From CAWKAO01 sp963847665 (GTDB lineage: Bacteria; Actinomycetota; Humimicrobiia; Humimicrobiales; Humimicrobiaceae), in assembly GCA_963847665.1 (NCBI GenBank), contig CAWKAO010000007.1, positions 1 to 64,000 on the forward strand: DNA of 64,000 bases, in the 5' to 3' direction. The translations under genes and the position numbers were made by a program. Positions within the stretch are counted from its first letter, which is position 1; every line of letters starts with the position of its first letter. The notes below the pieces were generated by a model. It did no database searches. It had not been told where the DNA came from and saw only the letters and a list, made by a program, of their open reading frames with translations. This document shows, one piece after another, positions 27,708 through 36,863 of the stretch.

Positions 27708-28367
27708 ATGATGATCAGATTTAAATTTACAAAAGAAATGGAAGCAAAATATCTTTCACATCTTGATATCCTGAATCTTTTTAGCAGGGCGGTCTTAAGA
27801 GCAGGGTTAAAGATAAGTTATAGTGAGGGATTCAGTCCAAAACCGAAGATCACTTTCAGCAATCCGATCCCTCTCGGTGTAAAAAGTATTGCTGAATATA
27901 GTGATATTATTCTTATGCAGGATATTGATATTTTGGACTTTGTATCAAGCTTAAACAGTAAACTCCCGAAAGGTATCTTATTAACGGAAGCAATTAAGAC
28001 GGACAGAAAATTACCAGCACTCATGTCTGTCATCGATATCGTCTTTTACCAGTTTGAATTATTTTTTGAAAAAAAAGAGATTTTGGAAAACGCATTAGAA
28101 ACCTACATTAATACCAATAATTCAGTCTTTAGCCATAAGTTTGAAATATCCAGAAAAAATAATTTTTTTCTTAAAATTTTTGGTTATGCTAAAATCTTCA
28201 AACATAAAGATAATAATATTTTTAAATATAATGATTTTTTTAGATATTTAAGCAGTTTATCTTCTTCGCAAGGTGTTGTGATAAATGATTCCTGCAAAAT
28301 GGAAGTGTATGTATTACAAGAAGAAAAACTTCTTACTCCTTTTGAGATAATAAGGGAGTATGTCTAA
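27708..28367 (+). CDS. DUF2344 protein, partner of the radical SAM gene
   Basis: About 219 residues from ATG 27708 (an in-frame ATG at 27690 inside the previous gene is the alternative). The start reads RFKFTKEMEAKYLSHLDIL and then RAVLRAGLKISYSEGFSPKPK and PLGVKSIAEYSDI, which are the family's conserved strings. It is always found fused to or after the TIGR03960 protein, so the two act together on an unknown substrate. The C-terminal half is less conserved and lysine-rich. Confidence 0.85.
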   Translation: MMIRFKFTKEMEAKYLSHLDILNLFSRAVLRAGLKISYSEGFSPKPKITFSNPIPLGVKSIAEYSDIILMQDIDILDFVSSLNSKLPKGILLTEAIKTDRKLPALMSVIDIVFYQFELFFEKKEILENALETYINTNNSVFSHKFEISRKNNFFLKIFGYAKIFKHKDNNIFKYNDFFRYLSSLSSSQGVVINDSCKMEVYVLQEEKLLTPFEIIREYV

Positions 28368-28401
28368 TACCTAAAAAAGTTTTGGACATGTGAGGTAAAA
28401 A

Positions 28402-30072
28402 TTGGGAATAGAAATGCTTGTCAGTACTGACAGGAATGAGACAAGGGTGGCAATACTTGAATCAAAGCAGGTCACCCAGCTTTATTTTGACAGAAAGAGA
28501 AACCACTCCCTGGTTGGAAATATATATCTGGGGAAAATCGAGAATGTGCTTTCAAGTCTTGATGCTGCTTTTGTAGATATAGGAGAAGAAAAAAATGCTT
28601 TTCTTTATATCAATGAGGTTGCATATGATATGGAACTTGAAGAGAGCCACGAGATCGTAAGGAGGATACAGCACATTCTAAAACCTGACCAGATGGTACT
28701 TGTCCAGGTCACCAAGGATCCGATGAAAGGAAAGGGTGCCCGGCTGACCACTTACATATCTCTCCCTGGCAGGTTCCTTGTGCTTGCACCTTTTAACGAG
28801 GGTGTGGGAGTGTCAAGAAGAATAGACGGAAAAGATAGGGATAGCCTGAAAGCTTTAGCTGAGGAGATAAAACCAAAAGATTGCGGATTGATAATAAGGA
28901 CAGCTTCAAAAAACATTCCAAAGGCAAAACTCAATAAAGAAGTGAAACAATTGTTGAAATTATGGAGCTTTATTATGAAAAAATCCGTCTCGTCTAACAG
29001 GCCGGTCCTGATACACCAGGAGTATTCCATCGTGATACGGCTTCTCCGTGATATTTTTTCTGAAGATTTTGATGCGATTTATACAGATGATAAAAATGTC
29101 AAAAAAGAGATACTGAACTATATCAGAAATACCGGTATCAGTTTCAATAATATTATCCTGCACCACGGGGAAACAGATTTGTTTGAGCATTTTAATGTAA
29201 ATGTTGTGATAGACAGTGCGCTGGAAAGAAAGGTCTGGCTCAAATCAGGCGGCTTTATTGTTATTGACTATGGCGAAGCGATGACCGCCATAGATGTAAA
29301 TACCGGTAAGTTTACCTCCGGTAAGACTTCAGCACATACTATCTTTAAGACCAACCTGGAAGCTGCAGAGGTAATAGCCAGCCAGCTCAGGTTAAGGGAT
29401 ATAGGAGGGATAATAGTAATCGATTTTATCGACATGACCAGTGAGTCGGACAGGCAGAAGGTATTTTCAAGATTTAAACAACTTCTTGAAAAGGATAAGA
29501 CAAAAACTGAGATCCTGGCATTTTCAAAGCTTGGATTATTGGAAATGACGAGAAAAAATGTTTCTGATGGTATTGTGGGCACAATGTGCAAGCAATGTCC
29601 CTGCTGCGGTGGAAAAGGATTTACAAAATCTGAAGAGACTATAAGGCTGGATGTTGAAAGAAAGATAAAGAAGCTTGCATCTGAAAACAAATCAAAAGCT
29701 TTTTTAATAAAACTGCATCCGTCTATTGCATCCCTGATAATCGGAAAAAGTGGGAAAAATCTGAAGAACCTTGAATCCATTACAAAAAAATATCTTGCCA
29801 TAAAAAGCGAACAAAACATTGGACTTGACTCCTTTATAATCGAAGCTGAAGGCTCAGTGGCAGAAATAATCGAGGTGTCAAAGCCTTTTAAAGTCGGCGA
29901 TATCATGGATATTGTCATTGAGGAACCCTATTCTCATAATAGGTCCGATGGCCTGGCAAGGTTGCAGGGTTATGTATTACAGGTGGTCGGAGGCCGAAAA
30001 TATATTGGTTCGAAAGTAACAGTTGAAATAACTGCCATCTCTAAAACAAGTGCGATTGCGATTATCAAATGA
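28402..30072 (+). CDS. rng: Ribonuclease G / E family
   Basis: Endoribonuclease for rRNA maturation and mRNA decay. 556 residues. An N-terminal S1-like domain (NIYLGKIENVLSSLDAAFVDIG), the RNase H-like catalytic core with IDVNTGKFTSG and VIDFIDM carrying the acidic metal ligands, and the zinc-link CKQCPCCGGKG near residue 395. A KH-like IIGKSGKNLKNLE segment and a C-terminal TRAM/S1-like extension (KVGDIMDIVIEEP) follow, as in some Actinomycetota and Clostridia. Start TTG 28402. Confidence 0.93.
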   Translation: MGIEMLVSTDRNETRVAILESKQVTQLYFDRKRNHSLVGNIYLGKIENVLSSLDAAFVDIGEEKNAFLYINEVAYDMELEESHEIVRRIQHILKPDQMVLVQVTKDPMKGKGARLTTYISLPGRFLVLAPFNEGVGVSRRIDGKDRDSLKALAEEIKPKDCGLIIRTASKNIPKAKLNKEVKQLLKLWSFIMKKSVSSNRPVLIHQEYSIVIRLLRDIFSEDFDAIYTDDKNVKKEILNYIRNTGISFNNIILHHGETDLFEHFNVNVVIDSALERKVWLKSGGFIVIDYGEAMTAIDVNTGKFTSGKTSAHTIFKTNLEAAEVIASQLRLRDIGGIIVIDFIDMTSESDRQKVFSRFKQLLEKDKTKTEILAFSKLGLLEMTRKNVSDGIVGTMCKQCPCCGGKGFTKSEETIRLDVERKIKKLASENKSKAFLIKLHPSIASLIIGKSGKNLKNLESITKKYLAIKSEQNIGLDSFIIEAEGSVAEIIEVSKPFKVGDIMDIVIEEPYSHNRSDGLARLQGYVLQVVGGRKYIGSKVTVEITAISKTSAIAIIK

Positions 30073-30140
30073 GATATAAGGAAATACGAGGGGTCCGGCT
30101 GTGCAATATTAATGTGGCTTTAGTTGTAGTATAATAAATA

Positions 30141-30169
30141 TTGACATATCAGGTTTTAATGTGTTAGAT
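30141..30169 (+). promoter_or_regulatory. Consensus promoter for rplU-rpmA
   Basis: TTGACA at 30141-30146, a 17-base spacer, then TTAGAT at 30164-30169. Transcription would start near 30176, about 20 bases before the AAGGAGG of rplU. Confidence 0.75.
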
Positions 30170-30206
30170 TATCAATTTGCGATTTTTATTTATTAAGGAG
30201 GCTAAA

Positions 30207-30521
30207 ATTTACGCGATAGTAACCAGTGGTGGTAAACAGTACAAATTAGAGGAAAATAAGGATATAGTCGTTGAAAGAATAGAAGGAAAAGAAGGCGAAA
30301 AGGTCAAATTGGACCAGGTCAATCTTCTTAGTGATGGAAAGAAAATCGAAGTAGGCTCTCCTTTAGTTGAAAAAGCTTATGTAGAAGCGACGATAAAGAA
30401 ACAATTTAAGGGCGATAAAGTCATCGCTTTTAAGTTTAAAGCAAAAAAAAGATATAAAAGAAAAGTTGGTTTCAGGGCACCGTTGACACTTTTACATCCT
30501 GAAAAAATAAGTGCCAAATAG
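30207..30521 (+). CDS. rplU: Ribosomal protein L21, apparent ATT start
   Basis: Large-subunit protein binding 23S rRNA. Family members begin M-YAIV; here the matching frame reads ATT TAC GCG ATA GTA from 30207, preceded by AAGGAGG at 30195-30201, five bases before the ATT. A TTG at 30177 is in frame but lies at or before the predicted transcription start and has no ribosome binding site, so it cannot be the normal start. This gives 104 residues, ending in the basic RYKRKVGFRAPLTLL region. Either the ATT is used (as AUU is for infC) or it is a sequence error for ATG. Confidence 0.9.
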   Translation: MYAIVTSGGKQYKLEENKDIVVERIEGKEGEKVKLDQVNLLSDGKKIEVGSPLVEKAYVEATIKKQFKGDKVIAFKFKAKKRYKRKVGFRAPLTLLHPEKISAK

Positions 30522-30545
30522 CAGCAAAACCGGAGGTATTTCAAA

Positions 30546-30800
30546 ATGTCCAGTAAAAAAGGTGTAGGCAGTACAAGAAATGGTAGAGACAGTAAGCCGA
30601 AGTTTCTTGGTGTAAAAATATATGGCGGTCAGAAAGTAGGCCCCGGCAGTATAATCATAAGGCAAAGGGGTACAAAATATAGACCCGGTATCAATGTAGG
30701 CATAGGAAGAGACCATACTCTTTTTGCTAAAACCGGTGGAACTGTGGAGTTTATTTCTAACAGCACCAGAGGTAAACTTGTTAATGTTATTTCAGAATAA
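30546..30800 (+). CDS. rpmA: Ribosomal protein L27
   Basis: 84 residues, near the peptidyl transferase centre. It opens SSKKGVGSTRNGRDS straight after Met, so it lacks the cleavable N-terminal extension found in Bacillota, and there is no Prp protease gene between rplU and rpmA. ATG 30546 has GGAGG at 30531-30535. The stop overlaps the end of the minus-strand gene that follows, so the two transcripts converge without a clear terminator. Confidence 0.96.
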   Translation: MSSKKGVGSTRNGRDSKPKFLGVKIYGGQKVGPGSIIIRQRGTKYRPGINVGIGRDHTLFAKTGGTVEFISNSTRGKLVNVISE

Positions 30801-31212
30801 ACCCTAATATAGCGCTTATTGCCAGTATCAACAGAACTCCCACGCTTATAATCGTCAATCTTATATTCCTTTTAAAGATAAAGTATCCTATTGTAAAAAA
30901 TAGACTGGTGACCGGTAGAAGTATCAGGAAGATAAGGCCAAGATAAAGCATAAGATCTCTATTCGGGTACTGAATGGCAGGATCTTTAGACAGAGGGTTC
31001 AAACTTATTAGTTCTTTAATTCCTAAAGTATTTTCTTCAAGTCCTTGTATTTCTTTAAAATCTGGATAGGTAAGGATGTTAAAAAGAAAATTTACGATAA
31101 TAAAGATCATTATCGCAGCAAGGCCCACAGCCAGGATCCATAAAAGAACCTTACTGATTTTTTCCTGTCCGTAATCCTTTCCTTTATTTTTAGTATTCAA
31201 GTATACCCGCAC
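30787..31212 (-). CDS. DUF1634 membrane protein
   Basis: 141 residues with three transmembrane segments (about residues 22-48, 87-108 and 118-140). DUF1634 proteins are typically encoded next to TauE/SafE transporters, and here the start overlaps the end of one by 23 bases. Probably an accessory of that transporter; no biochemical role is known. Confidence 0.75.
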   Translation of the reverse strand: MRVYLNTKNKGKDYGQEKISKVLLWILAVGLAAIMIFIIVNFLFNILTYPDFKEIQGLEENTLGIKELISLNPLSKDPAIQYPNRDLMLYLGLIFLILLPVTSLFFTIGYFIFKRNIRLTIISVGVLLILAISAILGFILK

Positions 31213-32056
31213 CTCTCAGAAACATAAGTATGCCTATTATAGTAAAGACTATTAATATGATAAGGGCGATGCTCCGACCCTTCATTTTGAGGGCAGTAAA
31301 TGAACCTGTTAACCCTCCTGCAAGTACCCCGATTATTACGGGGATCGTAATGAAAGGATTTATAAAGCCATTATAAAAATAGATAATCGACGAGACTACC
31401 GCTGTTATCCCTATCATATAAGTACTTGTGGATGTTGCGACTTTTATAGGGACATCCATAAAAAGGTTCATCACAGGTACTTTTACAACTCCTCCTCCTA
31501 TCCCGAGTAGTCCTGAAAATAGCCCGGCAAATACTGAAAGAAAAGAACCGGGGATTATCCGTTTCACCCTGTATTTGATGACTCTGTTACAGGATTGGTC
31601 AAAATATTTCGAATCCAGAAAAGAGTTCTTGATATTTTCCTGCTCTTTATTAAGGTTACCGCATAAGTTACTGATTTCAGGCTCTTTTTGAAGAAATCTG
31701 TTTTTAATAAATGTGAAGATCCCGATTGCTAGACTAAAAACTCCAAAGACAATAAATAAAATATTATACCTTAGTATAGAAACTGTGAGGCTGCCGACTA
31801 TTCCACCTATAGTAGTAGGTATTTCCATTGTAAGGCCAAGCGGTATATTTATTATTTCTTTCCTGAAAAATCGTATTGATGCTGACAATGAAGTCACCAT
31901 TACTGATATGATGCTCGTACCTATTGCAAGATGTATCGGTATTTTAAGGGCAAGAGTCAATATTGGGACTATTATTATCCCTCCGCCTATGCCTATCATC
32001 GATCCGGTAAGCCCGGCAAAAAGACCTGTTAAAAATAAAAATAAATATAAGACCAT
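31190..32056 (-). CDS. TauE/SafE-family anion exporter
   Basis: 288-residue polytopic membrane protein with eight or so spans. The two family repeats are visible: GLTGSMIGIGGGIIIVPILTL near residue 13 and GLFSGLLGIGGGVVKVPVMN near residue 180. The family moves sulfite, sulfoacetate or similar organosulfur anions; the substrate here is unknown. A central hydrophilic loop of about 40 residues joins the halves. It forms a two-gene minus-strand unit with the DUF1634 gene. Confidence 0.88.
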   Translation of the reverse strand: MVLYLFLFLTGLFAGLTGSMIGIGGGIIIVPILTLALKIPIHLAIGTSIISVMVTSLSASIRFFRKEIINIPLGLTMEIPTTIGGIVGSLTVSILRYNILFIVFGVFSLAIGIFTFIKNRFLQKEPEISNLCGNLNKEQENIKNSFLDSKYFDQSCNRVIKYRVKRIIPGSFLSVFAGLFSGLLGIGGGVVKVPVMNLFMDVPIKVATSTSTYMIGITAVVSSIIYFYNGFINPFITIPVIIGVLAGGLTGSFTALKMKGRSIALIILIVFTIIGILMFLRGAGILEY

Positions 32057-32156
32057 TGAAAATTATTTTTTATAACCAGTTTTTTAGAATAGTATTTTTG
32101 TTTATTATATTCTCTATTGATTTTTTAATTCTCGCAAGTATAAATCCCTTTAACCC

Positions 32157-32191
32157 AAAAACAGCCCGGATAACCTATCCAGGCTGTTTTT
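32157..32191. terminator. Bidirectional terminator hairpin
   Basis: AAAACAGCC at 32157-32165 pairs with GGCTGTTTT at 32182-32190, with flanking A and T runs suitable for both strands. It lies between the TauE/SafE gene start and the end of the CAP gene on the minus strand, so it would end the CAP transcript. Confidence 0.75.
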
Positions 32192-32310
32192 GTCTTGCTT
32201 TGATATTACTACTTTTCTCTGTCTCTTCTCCATCTCTTAAGCTAATCCAGGCGTCCAGCTAAAGACTCTTTTCTTAGCCATCATGATGTCTTCTCTCTAT
32301 CTACTCTATA

Positions 32311-32673
32311 CTAATTTCTAAATACAGTCGCAACTACTCTTCTGTCTCCGTTTTCTACCATGCCCACACCCACTATGTGATACTTTGACTGCAGCATGTT
32401 TGCAAGATGTGTAGGGCTTGCTACCCAGGCGGCTATAAACGCTTCAGGTGAACCTATGCCAGCCGGTCTTGAGTGGGCCAGGTTTTCTCCTGCCGCACTA
32501 AAGCTTATCCCGCAGTCACGAAGGATGTTAAACACATTGGTTCCCTCTGGCGTATAGTGTGAAAAATAATTTCTTGCAAGCATATCGGCACTTCTTGTCC
32601 TTGATACATCAGTCAGACTCTGGTTGGCCACAAGGCCCTCAAGACCATTACCTGCCCTTACAGTGTATATTGT
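32311..32673 (-). pseudogene. CAP-domain (SCP/PR-1) protein, missing its 5' end
   Basis: The frame from 32673 (just after a TAA) to 32311 encodes a clean bacterial CAP domain: RAGNGLEGLVANQ, SRTRSADMLARNYFSHYTPEG, GENLAHS, a helix with AWVASPTHLANML and a GVGMVENGDRRVVATVF end. Family members are exported and have a signal peptide and usually 50 or more residues before this point. Here there is no signal peptide, and no ATG; the first usable start is GTG 32631, inside the domain. Directly upstream is a GC-rich structured element instead. So the gene is beheaded, or its start is hidden by a sequence error. Confidence 0.75.
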
Positions 32674-33001
32674 TTAAAAAAAACTTTATATTTACTATAA
32701 AGCTAATAGCCGGTTGCACCACTGGCTTACCCTGCATCCCTTCGGTGGTGCCCAACTGTAGTGGGGTTGCAGTAAAAATGCCTCTATTACCTTTGTCGAT
32801 ATTTAATTATCAAATAAACTAACAATACTTATATATATAATTGTATTGATAATAATATATATAGTTTTCTATAATGTCAAGTGCTTTTTAAAAAAAGATA
32901 AAAAAAGTGCATAAGGTCACAAAGTGATGGAAAGGGATGGAAATTTACGGGAATAATATATCAATGTATAATGATTAAAAAAATCAGGATGGTAATAAAT
33001 A
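32674..33001. other. Intergenic gap with a GC-rich folded island
   Basis: About 330 bases between the CAP remnant (minus) and obgE (plus). The part near the CAP remnant, 32700-32790, is much richer in GC and foldable (separate entry); the rest (32800-33000) is very AT-rich with no gene. No clear promoter for obgE is seen, though AATATATCAATGTATAATG at about 32955-32973 includes a TATAAT-like box. Confidence 0.45.
32700..32790 (-). ncRNA. Structured RNA candidate upstream of the CAP gene
   Basis: On the minus strand, TAATAG (about 32790) pairs with CTATTA (about 32704) to close a multi-branch fold; GCACCAC and GTGGTGC pair inside, and a GCAACC motif occurs twice. GC content stands out against the AT-rich surroundings, and it sits about 30 bases upstream of the CAP coding frame, where cell-wall enzymes often have a riboswitch. 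I could not match it to a riboswitch class I know. Orientation is uncertain because the stems fold on either strand. Confidence 0.35.
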
Positions 33002-34308
33002 ATGTTTTTGGATGAAGTAAAGATAAATATTAAAGCAGGCGATGGCGGCAATGGTGCTGTAAGTTTTTTCTTTTTAAAAAACAGCTACAAAAAGATCGCA
33101 TGTGGCGGTTTTGGCGGTATAGGAGGAAATGTATTATTCAGAGCAAGCAGGAGTGTAAATACCCTTGCTGCCTTTAAAAAAAGGTACATTTCAAAGCTGA
33201 AAATGGACAACCTGGGCTATCTAATAATAAGTCTGGCAGAAATGGTTCAGATATATTTATTGATGTGCCCGTGGGAACTGTTTTGATAGAAGAAGGCAGA
33301 GTGATCGCGGACCTTTATGAGGAAAATATGGAATATCTTGCAGCAACAGGCGGCTCCGGTGGGAAAGGCAATTCGAGTTTTGTTTCGCAGGAGCGAAGGT
33401 TTCCTGGATTTGCAGAAAAGGGTGAAAGGACCGAAGGTAAATGGATAAAACTTGAATTGAGGCTTATTGCGGATGCTGCTATGGTCGGTTTTCCAAATGC
33501 TGGTAAATCTACTTTGATAAGCAGGATCTCAGCAGCAAGGCCAAAGATCGCAGATTATCCCTTTACGACTCTGACGCCAAATCTCGGTGTAGTATCGGTG
33601 GCTGAAGAGACTTTTGTCATAGCAGATATTCCGGGAATAATAGAGGGGGCCCATTCTGGCATAGGACTTGGAGACCGCTTTTTGAGGCACGTTATGAGAG
33701 CAGAGGTACTATTAATACTACTTGACGGTTATTTACTGTTTGATGATAAGACCGGAGATGAGCTTATAAAGACATTTGATATCCTTAGAAAGGAACTGAA
33801 ATTATACAACAATATACTTTATAAGAAGGACTACATAATCGCTGTAAATAAAATCGACCTCTTTGACCGGGCCGAGGAATTTAAGGATATCAAAAAAATC
33901 CTTTCAAAAAAGAGCAGGAAACCTGTTTATTTTATTTCCGCTGTAAGCGGCAAAGGATTAAAGGATATGATAGATGGCCTCTATAAAAAAATATTAAAAT
34001 CCAGGGAAACATACCGGTTAGATGAAAAAACTACATCAGAGAGGGAAAAATACAGGATCTATTCAGTTTTAAAAACAAAAGATGCTGATGATAAAATAGA
34101 AATAATGGATAATAATGGAGAATATATCGTCAAAAATAAGAGACTTGAAAAAATGATAGCAATGACTGATCTCGGAAACGAAGAAGCACTTTCCTACCTG
34201 AAATATAAATTAAAAAAGATGAAAATTGGTGATAGACTAAAAAAAATGGGTATTGAGGAAGGCAGTACAGTTATAATAGGCGACCTCGTACTCGAACTGG
34301 TAGATTAG
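33002..34308 (+). CDS. obgE: GTPase ObgE/CgtA, one frameshift and an odd N-terminal segment
   Basis: Essential GTPase in 50S assembly and stress control. The Obg fold starts MFLDEVKINIKAGDGGNGAVSF; the G domain has GFPNAGKST, DIPGII and NKID; the C-terminal OCT domain (KNKRLEKMIAMTDLGNEEAL onwards) is typical of Bacillota and Actinomycetota. The frame changes at a seven-A run (33176-33182): adding one A joins AAFKKK to VHFKAENG and the second half. After AVSF, twelve residues that should read about RREK..PKGGPD are replaced by FFLKNSYKKIAC with length kept. About 433 residues after correction. Confidence 0.88.
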
Positions 34309-34323
34309 ATTTAAAGGTATTAT

Positions 34324-35472
34324 ATGGAGAGAAAAAATTATTTAAAGAAAATTAAAAGGGCCGTAATAAAGATAGGTTCAAGCAGTCTCACCGATAAGCA
34401 GGGCGGGCTTGATGCAGCCAGCATGAAAAAATTTACAGATGAAGTATCCGAACAGGTAAAAAATGGAGTTGAGATTATCATCGTGACAAGCGGGGCCATT
34501 TCAGCAGGTCTCAAGTATCTTGATATTTACCAGAGACCTACAGTTATTTCGACCCTCCAGGCCTCTGCAGCTGTTGGCCAGGTAGAGCTAATGAGAAAAT
34601 ACGGCGATCTCTTTGCAGCACACAATATCAAGATAGGCCAGATCCTGCTTACTAGAGAAGACACGACAAGGAGAAAACAATATCTCAATATAAGAAACAC
34701 AATAACTGATCTATTAAGACTTAAAGTATTACCCGTAATAAATGAAAATGACAGCGTGGCAGTCGAAGAAATAAAATTTGGTGATAATGACAGGCTGGCT
34801 GCACTGGTGTCAAGTATCATTGAATCAGACATACTGATAATCCTCTCTGATATAGATGGTATGTATGATAAGAACCCTAAGGATAACAAAAATCCAAATC
34901 TGATATCATTTGTAGATAAAATTAATCCTGAACTGGAAAAGATCGCAGGTGGTATCGGTTCTGCCCATGGGTCAGGGGGCATGTTATCCAAAGTAAAAGC
35001 TGCAAAGATATGTGCTTTTTCAGGGATACCTATGGTCATCGCAAACAGTGAAGCTCCTGATGTTATAAAACGGATAATTGACTTTGAACCTATCGGGACT
35101 TTTTTTGCTCCCAATATGGATAAAAAAGTAAAAAGTTTAAAAAGATGGATCGCTTTCGGGATGCAGGCAAAAGGAAGCATTTACCTTGATGATGGTGCTG
35201 CTGAAGCAATAAAGGCAAGAGGAAAAAGTATTTTACCGGTAGGAGTTATAAAGTCTGAAGGAAGCTTTAAAAAAGGAGACACTTTAAAAGTCTACACAGC
35301 CGGGGGAGCCATGATAGCAAAAGGGATAACAAGTCTCTCGTGTGAAGAGCTTAACAAAGTCAGGGGTAAAAATATAAAAGAGATAACAAAAGGAGCTGAC
35401 CCTGAGAAGTGTACTGAAGTGATACACAGGGATAGCCTGGTAATTTTTGATGACAATGATTTTGAGGTTTAG
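34324..35472 (+). CDS. proB: Glutamate 5-kinase
   Basis: First step of proline synthesis: ATP-dependent phosphorylation of glutamate. 382 residues: amino acid kinase domain (KIGSSSLTD, VTSGAISAG, NENDSVAVEEI, DIDGMYDKNPK) and a C-terminal PUA domain from about residue 280 (GSIYLDDGAAEAI). Starts at ATG 34324, 15 bases after obgE. Proline feedback inhibition is usual for the family. Confidence 0.96.
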   Translation: MERKNYLKKIKRAVIKIGSSSLTDKQGGLDAASMKKFTDEVSEQVKNGVEIIIVTSGAISAGLKYLDIYQRPTVISTLQASAAVGQVELMRKYGDLFAAHNIKIGQILLTREDTTRRKQYLNIRNTITDLLRLKVLPVINENDSVAVEEIKFGDNDRLAALVSSIIESDILIILSDIDGMYDKNPKDNKNPNLISFVDKINPELEKIAGGIGSAHGSGGMLSKVKAAKICAFSGIPMVIANSEAPDVIKRIIDFEPIGTFFAPNMDKKVKSLKRWIAFGMQAKGSIYLDDGAAEAIKARGKSILPVGVIKSEGSFKKGDTLKVYTAGGAMIAKGITSLSCEELNKVRGKNIKEITKGADPEKCTEVIHRDSLVIFDDNDFEV

Positions 35473-35497
35473 AACTCAAATCTTATATCAGATTTTA

Positions 35498-35506
35498 TGG
35501 TATAAT
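35498..35506 (+). promoter_or_regulatory. Extended -10 promoter element before proA
   Basis: TGGTATAAT at 35498-35506 has the TGn extension and a perfect -10 box, about 40 bases upstream of proA and just after proB ends. No -35 box is obvious, which is normal for extended -10 promoters. It suggests that proA onwards can be transcribed independently. Confidence 0.5.
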
Positions 35507-35546
35507 TTTTAATAAATTTTTATTAATTTGTTTCATAATAAAAAAT

Positions 35547-36806
35547 ATGATGAATGAAACCCTGCAAATAGCAAAAAATGCAAAAGAATGCTCTTCTTTT
35601 ATAGGTTCGGCTAATACTGAGCTAAAAAACCAGGTACTTAGGGATATCTCTACATTCCTGGCCGAGTTTTCAAAAGAAATAATCGCGGAAAATAAAAAAG
35701 ACATCAAAAGGTGTAGAAACGAAGGCATTTCTGAAAGTCTTCTTGACAGGCTGATGCTGGATGAGAAGAGGATAACAAAGATCTCGTCAAGTATAGAAAC
35801 AGTAATACAACTGACTGACCCGGTAGGAGAGATTATCTTTGGCTACACTCTTCCAAACGGCCTGATCCTAAAAAATATCAGGGTCCCTTTTGGAGTAATA
35901 GGCATAATATATGAAGCCAGGCCAAACGTGACAGTAGATGCGTCAGTTTTATGTCTCAAAGCGGGCAGCTGCGTTATACTGCGGGGCAGCTCTCATGCCC
36001 TGTCCACCAATCTGGTAATTGTAGAAATAATGAGGAAAGCCCTTAAAAAAAATGACCTGCCTGAAAATATAATACAGGTCATTCCGTCTGCAGATAGAAA
36101 AATGGCTGAAGAGATGATGCAATTGAGGGATTATATAGATATCCTGATACCCAGGGGTGGAAAGGACCTTATTTCAAGTGTGGTCAATAATTCAAAGGTC
36201 CCTGTCATTGAGACCGGGATAGGTAACTGTCATTTATATATAGACAATAAACTCGATGGGTTAAGTTTTGAAAAAATAGCATCGATCGTAATAAATTCAA
36301 AGACAAACAGGCCAAGTGTCTGCAATGCAGCTGAGAAACTATTGTTCCACAGCAGTACTGGAGAAGATCTTATCCGTTATATCCTTGACAGTTTGAAACA
36401 AAGTGATGTGATGATACTGGGATGTAAAAGGACAAGGAAGATATCCCCCTTTGTAAAAGAGGCAGTTGAAGAAGACTGGTATGAGGAGTTTCTTGATCTG
36501 AAGATAGCTGTAAAGATAGTAGATAACCTTGAAGAAGCAGTAAAACATATAAACAAATACGGTTCACATCATACCGAGACAATAGTGACTTCTGATTATA
36601 AAAATGCGATGTATTTTACCCAGATGACAGATTCTTCGACAGTATTTGTAAATGCTTCGACCCGTTTTACAGATGGCGGGGAATTTGGGATGGGGGCAGA
36701 AATAGGTATAAGTACGCAGAAACTGCACTGGAGAGGTCCGATGGGCCCGGCACAGATAATGACTAACAAATTTATTGTATTTGGTGATGGACAGATCAGG
36801 CAATAA
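35547..36806 (+). CDS. proA: Glutamate-5-semialdehyde dehydrogenase (gamma-glutamyl phosphate reductase)
   Basis: Second step of proline synthesis, reducing gamma-glutamyl phosphate with NADPH. 419 residues. The catalytic cysteine is in RPSVCNAAEKLL near residue 255, and GVIGIIYEARPNVTVDA and PRGGKDLI are family strings. Start ATG 35547 (or 35550 directly after). Neighbour of proB, with a possible own promoter. Confidence 0.96.
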   Translation: MMNETLQIAKNAKECSSFIGSANTELKNQVLRDISTFLAEFSKEIIAENKKDIKRCRNEGISESLLDRLMLDEKRITKISSSIETVIQLTDPVGEIIFGYTLPNGLILKNIRVPFGVIGIIYEARPNVTVDASVLCLKAGSCVILRGSSHALSTNLVIVEIMRKALKKNDLPENIIQVIPSADRKMAEEMMQLRDYIDILIPRGGKDLISSVVNNSKVPVIETGIGNCHLYIDNKLDGLSFEKIASIVINSKTNRPSVCNAAEKLLFHSSTGEDLIRYILDSLKQSDVMILGCKRTRKISPFVKEAVEEDWYEEFLDLKIAVKIVDNLEEAVKHINKYGSHHTETIVTSDYKNAMYFTQMTDSSTVFVNASTRFTDGGEFGMGAEIGISTQKLHWRGPMGPAQIMTNKFIVFGDGQIRQ

Positions 36807-36863
36807 AAATAGAGCATATCCATCAATATATCCGGATATTTATTAGAACTTGAGACAGAAGAG

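Noticed and set aside
32700..32790. Cyclic di-GMP type I riboswitch
   Set aside because: The plus strand has a loop like GTGGGGT in a CTGTA/TGCAG stem and a TAGCCGGTTGC string that resemble parts of that class, but the first half (GCAAACC and GACGCAAAGCC) is absent in the right order.
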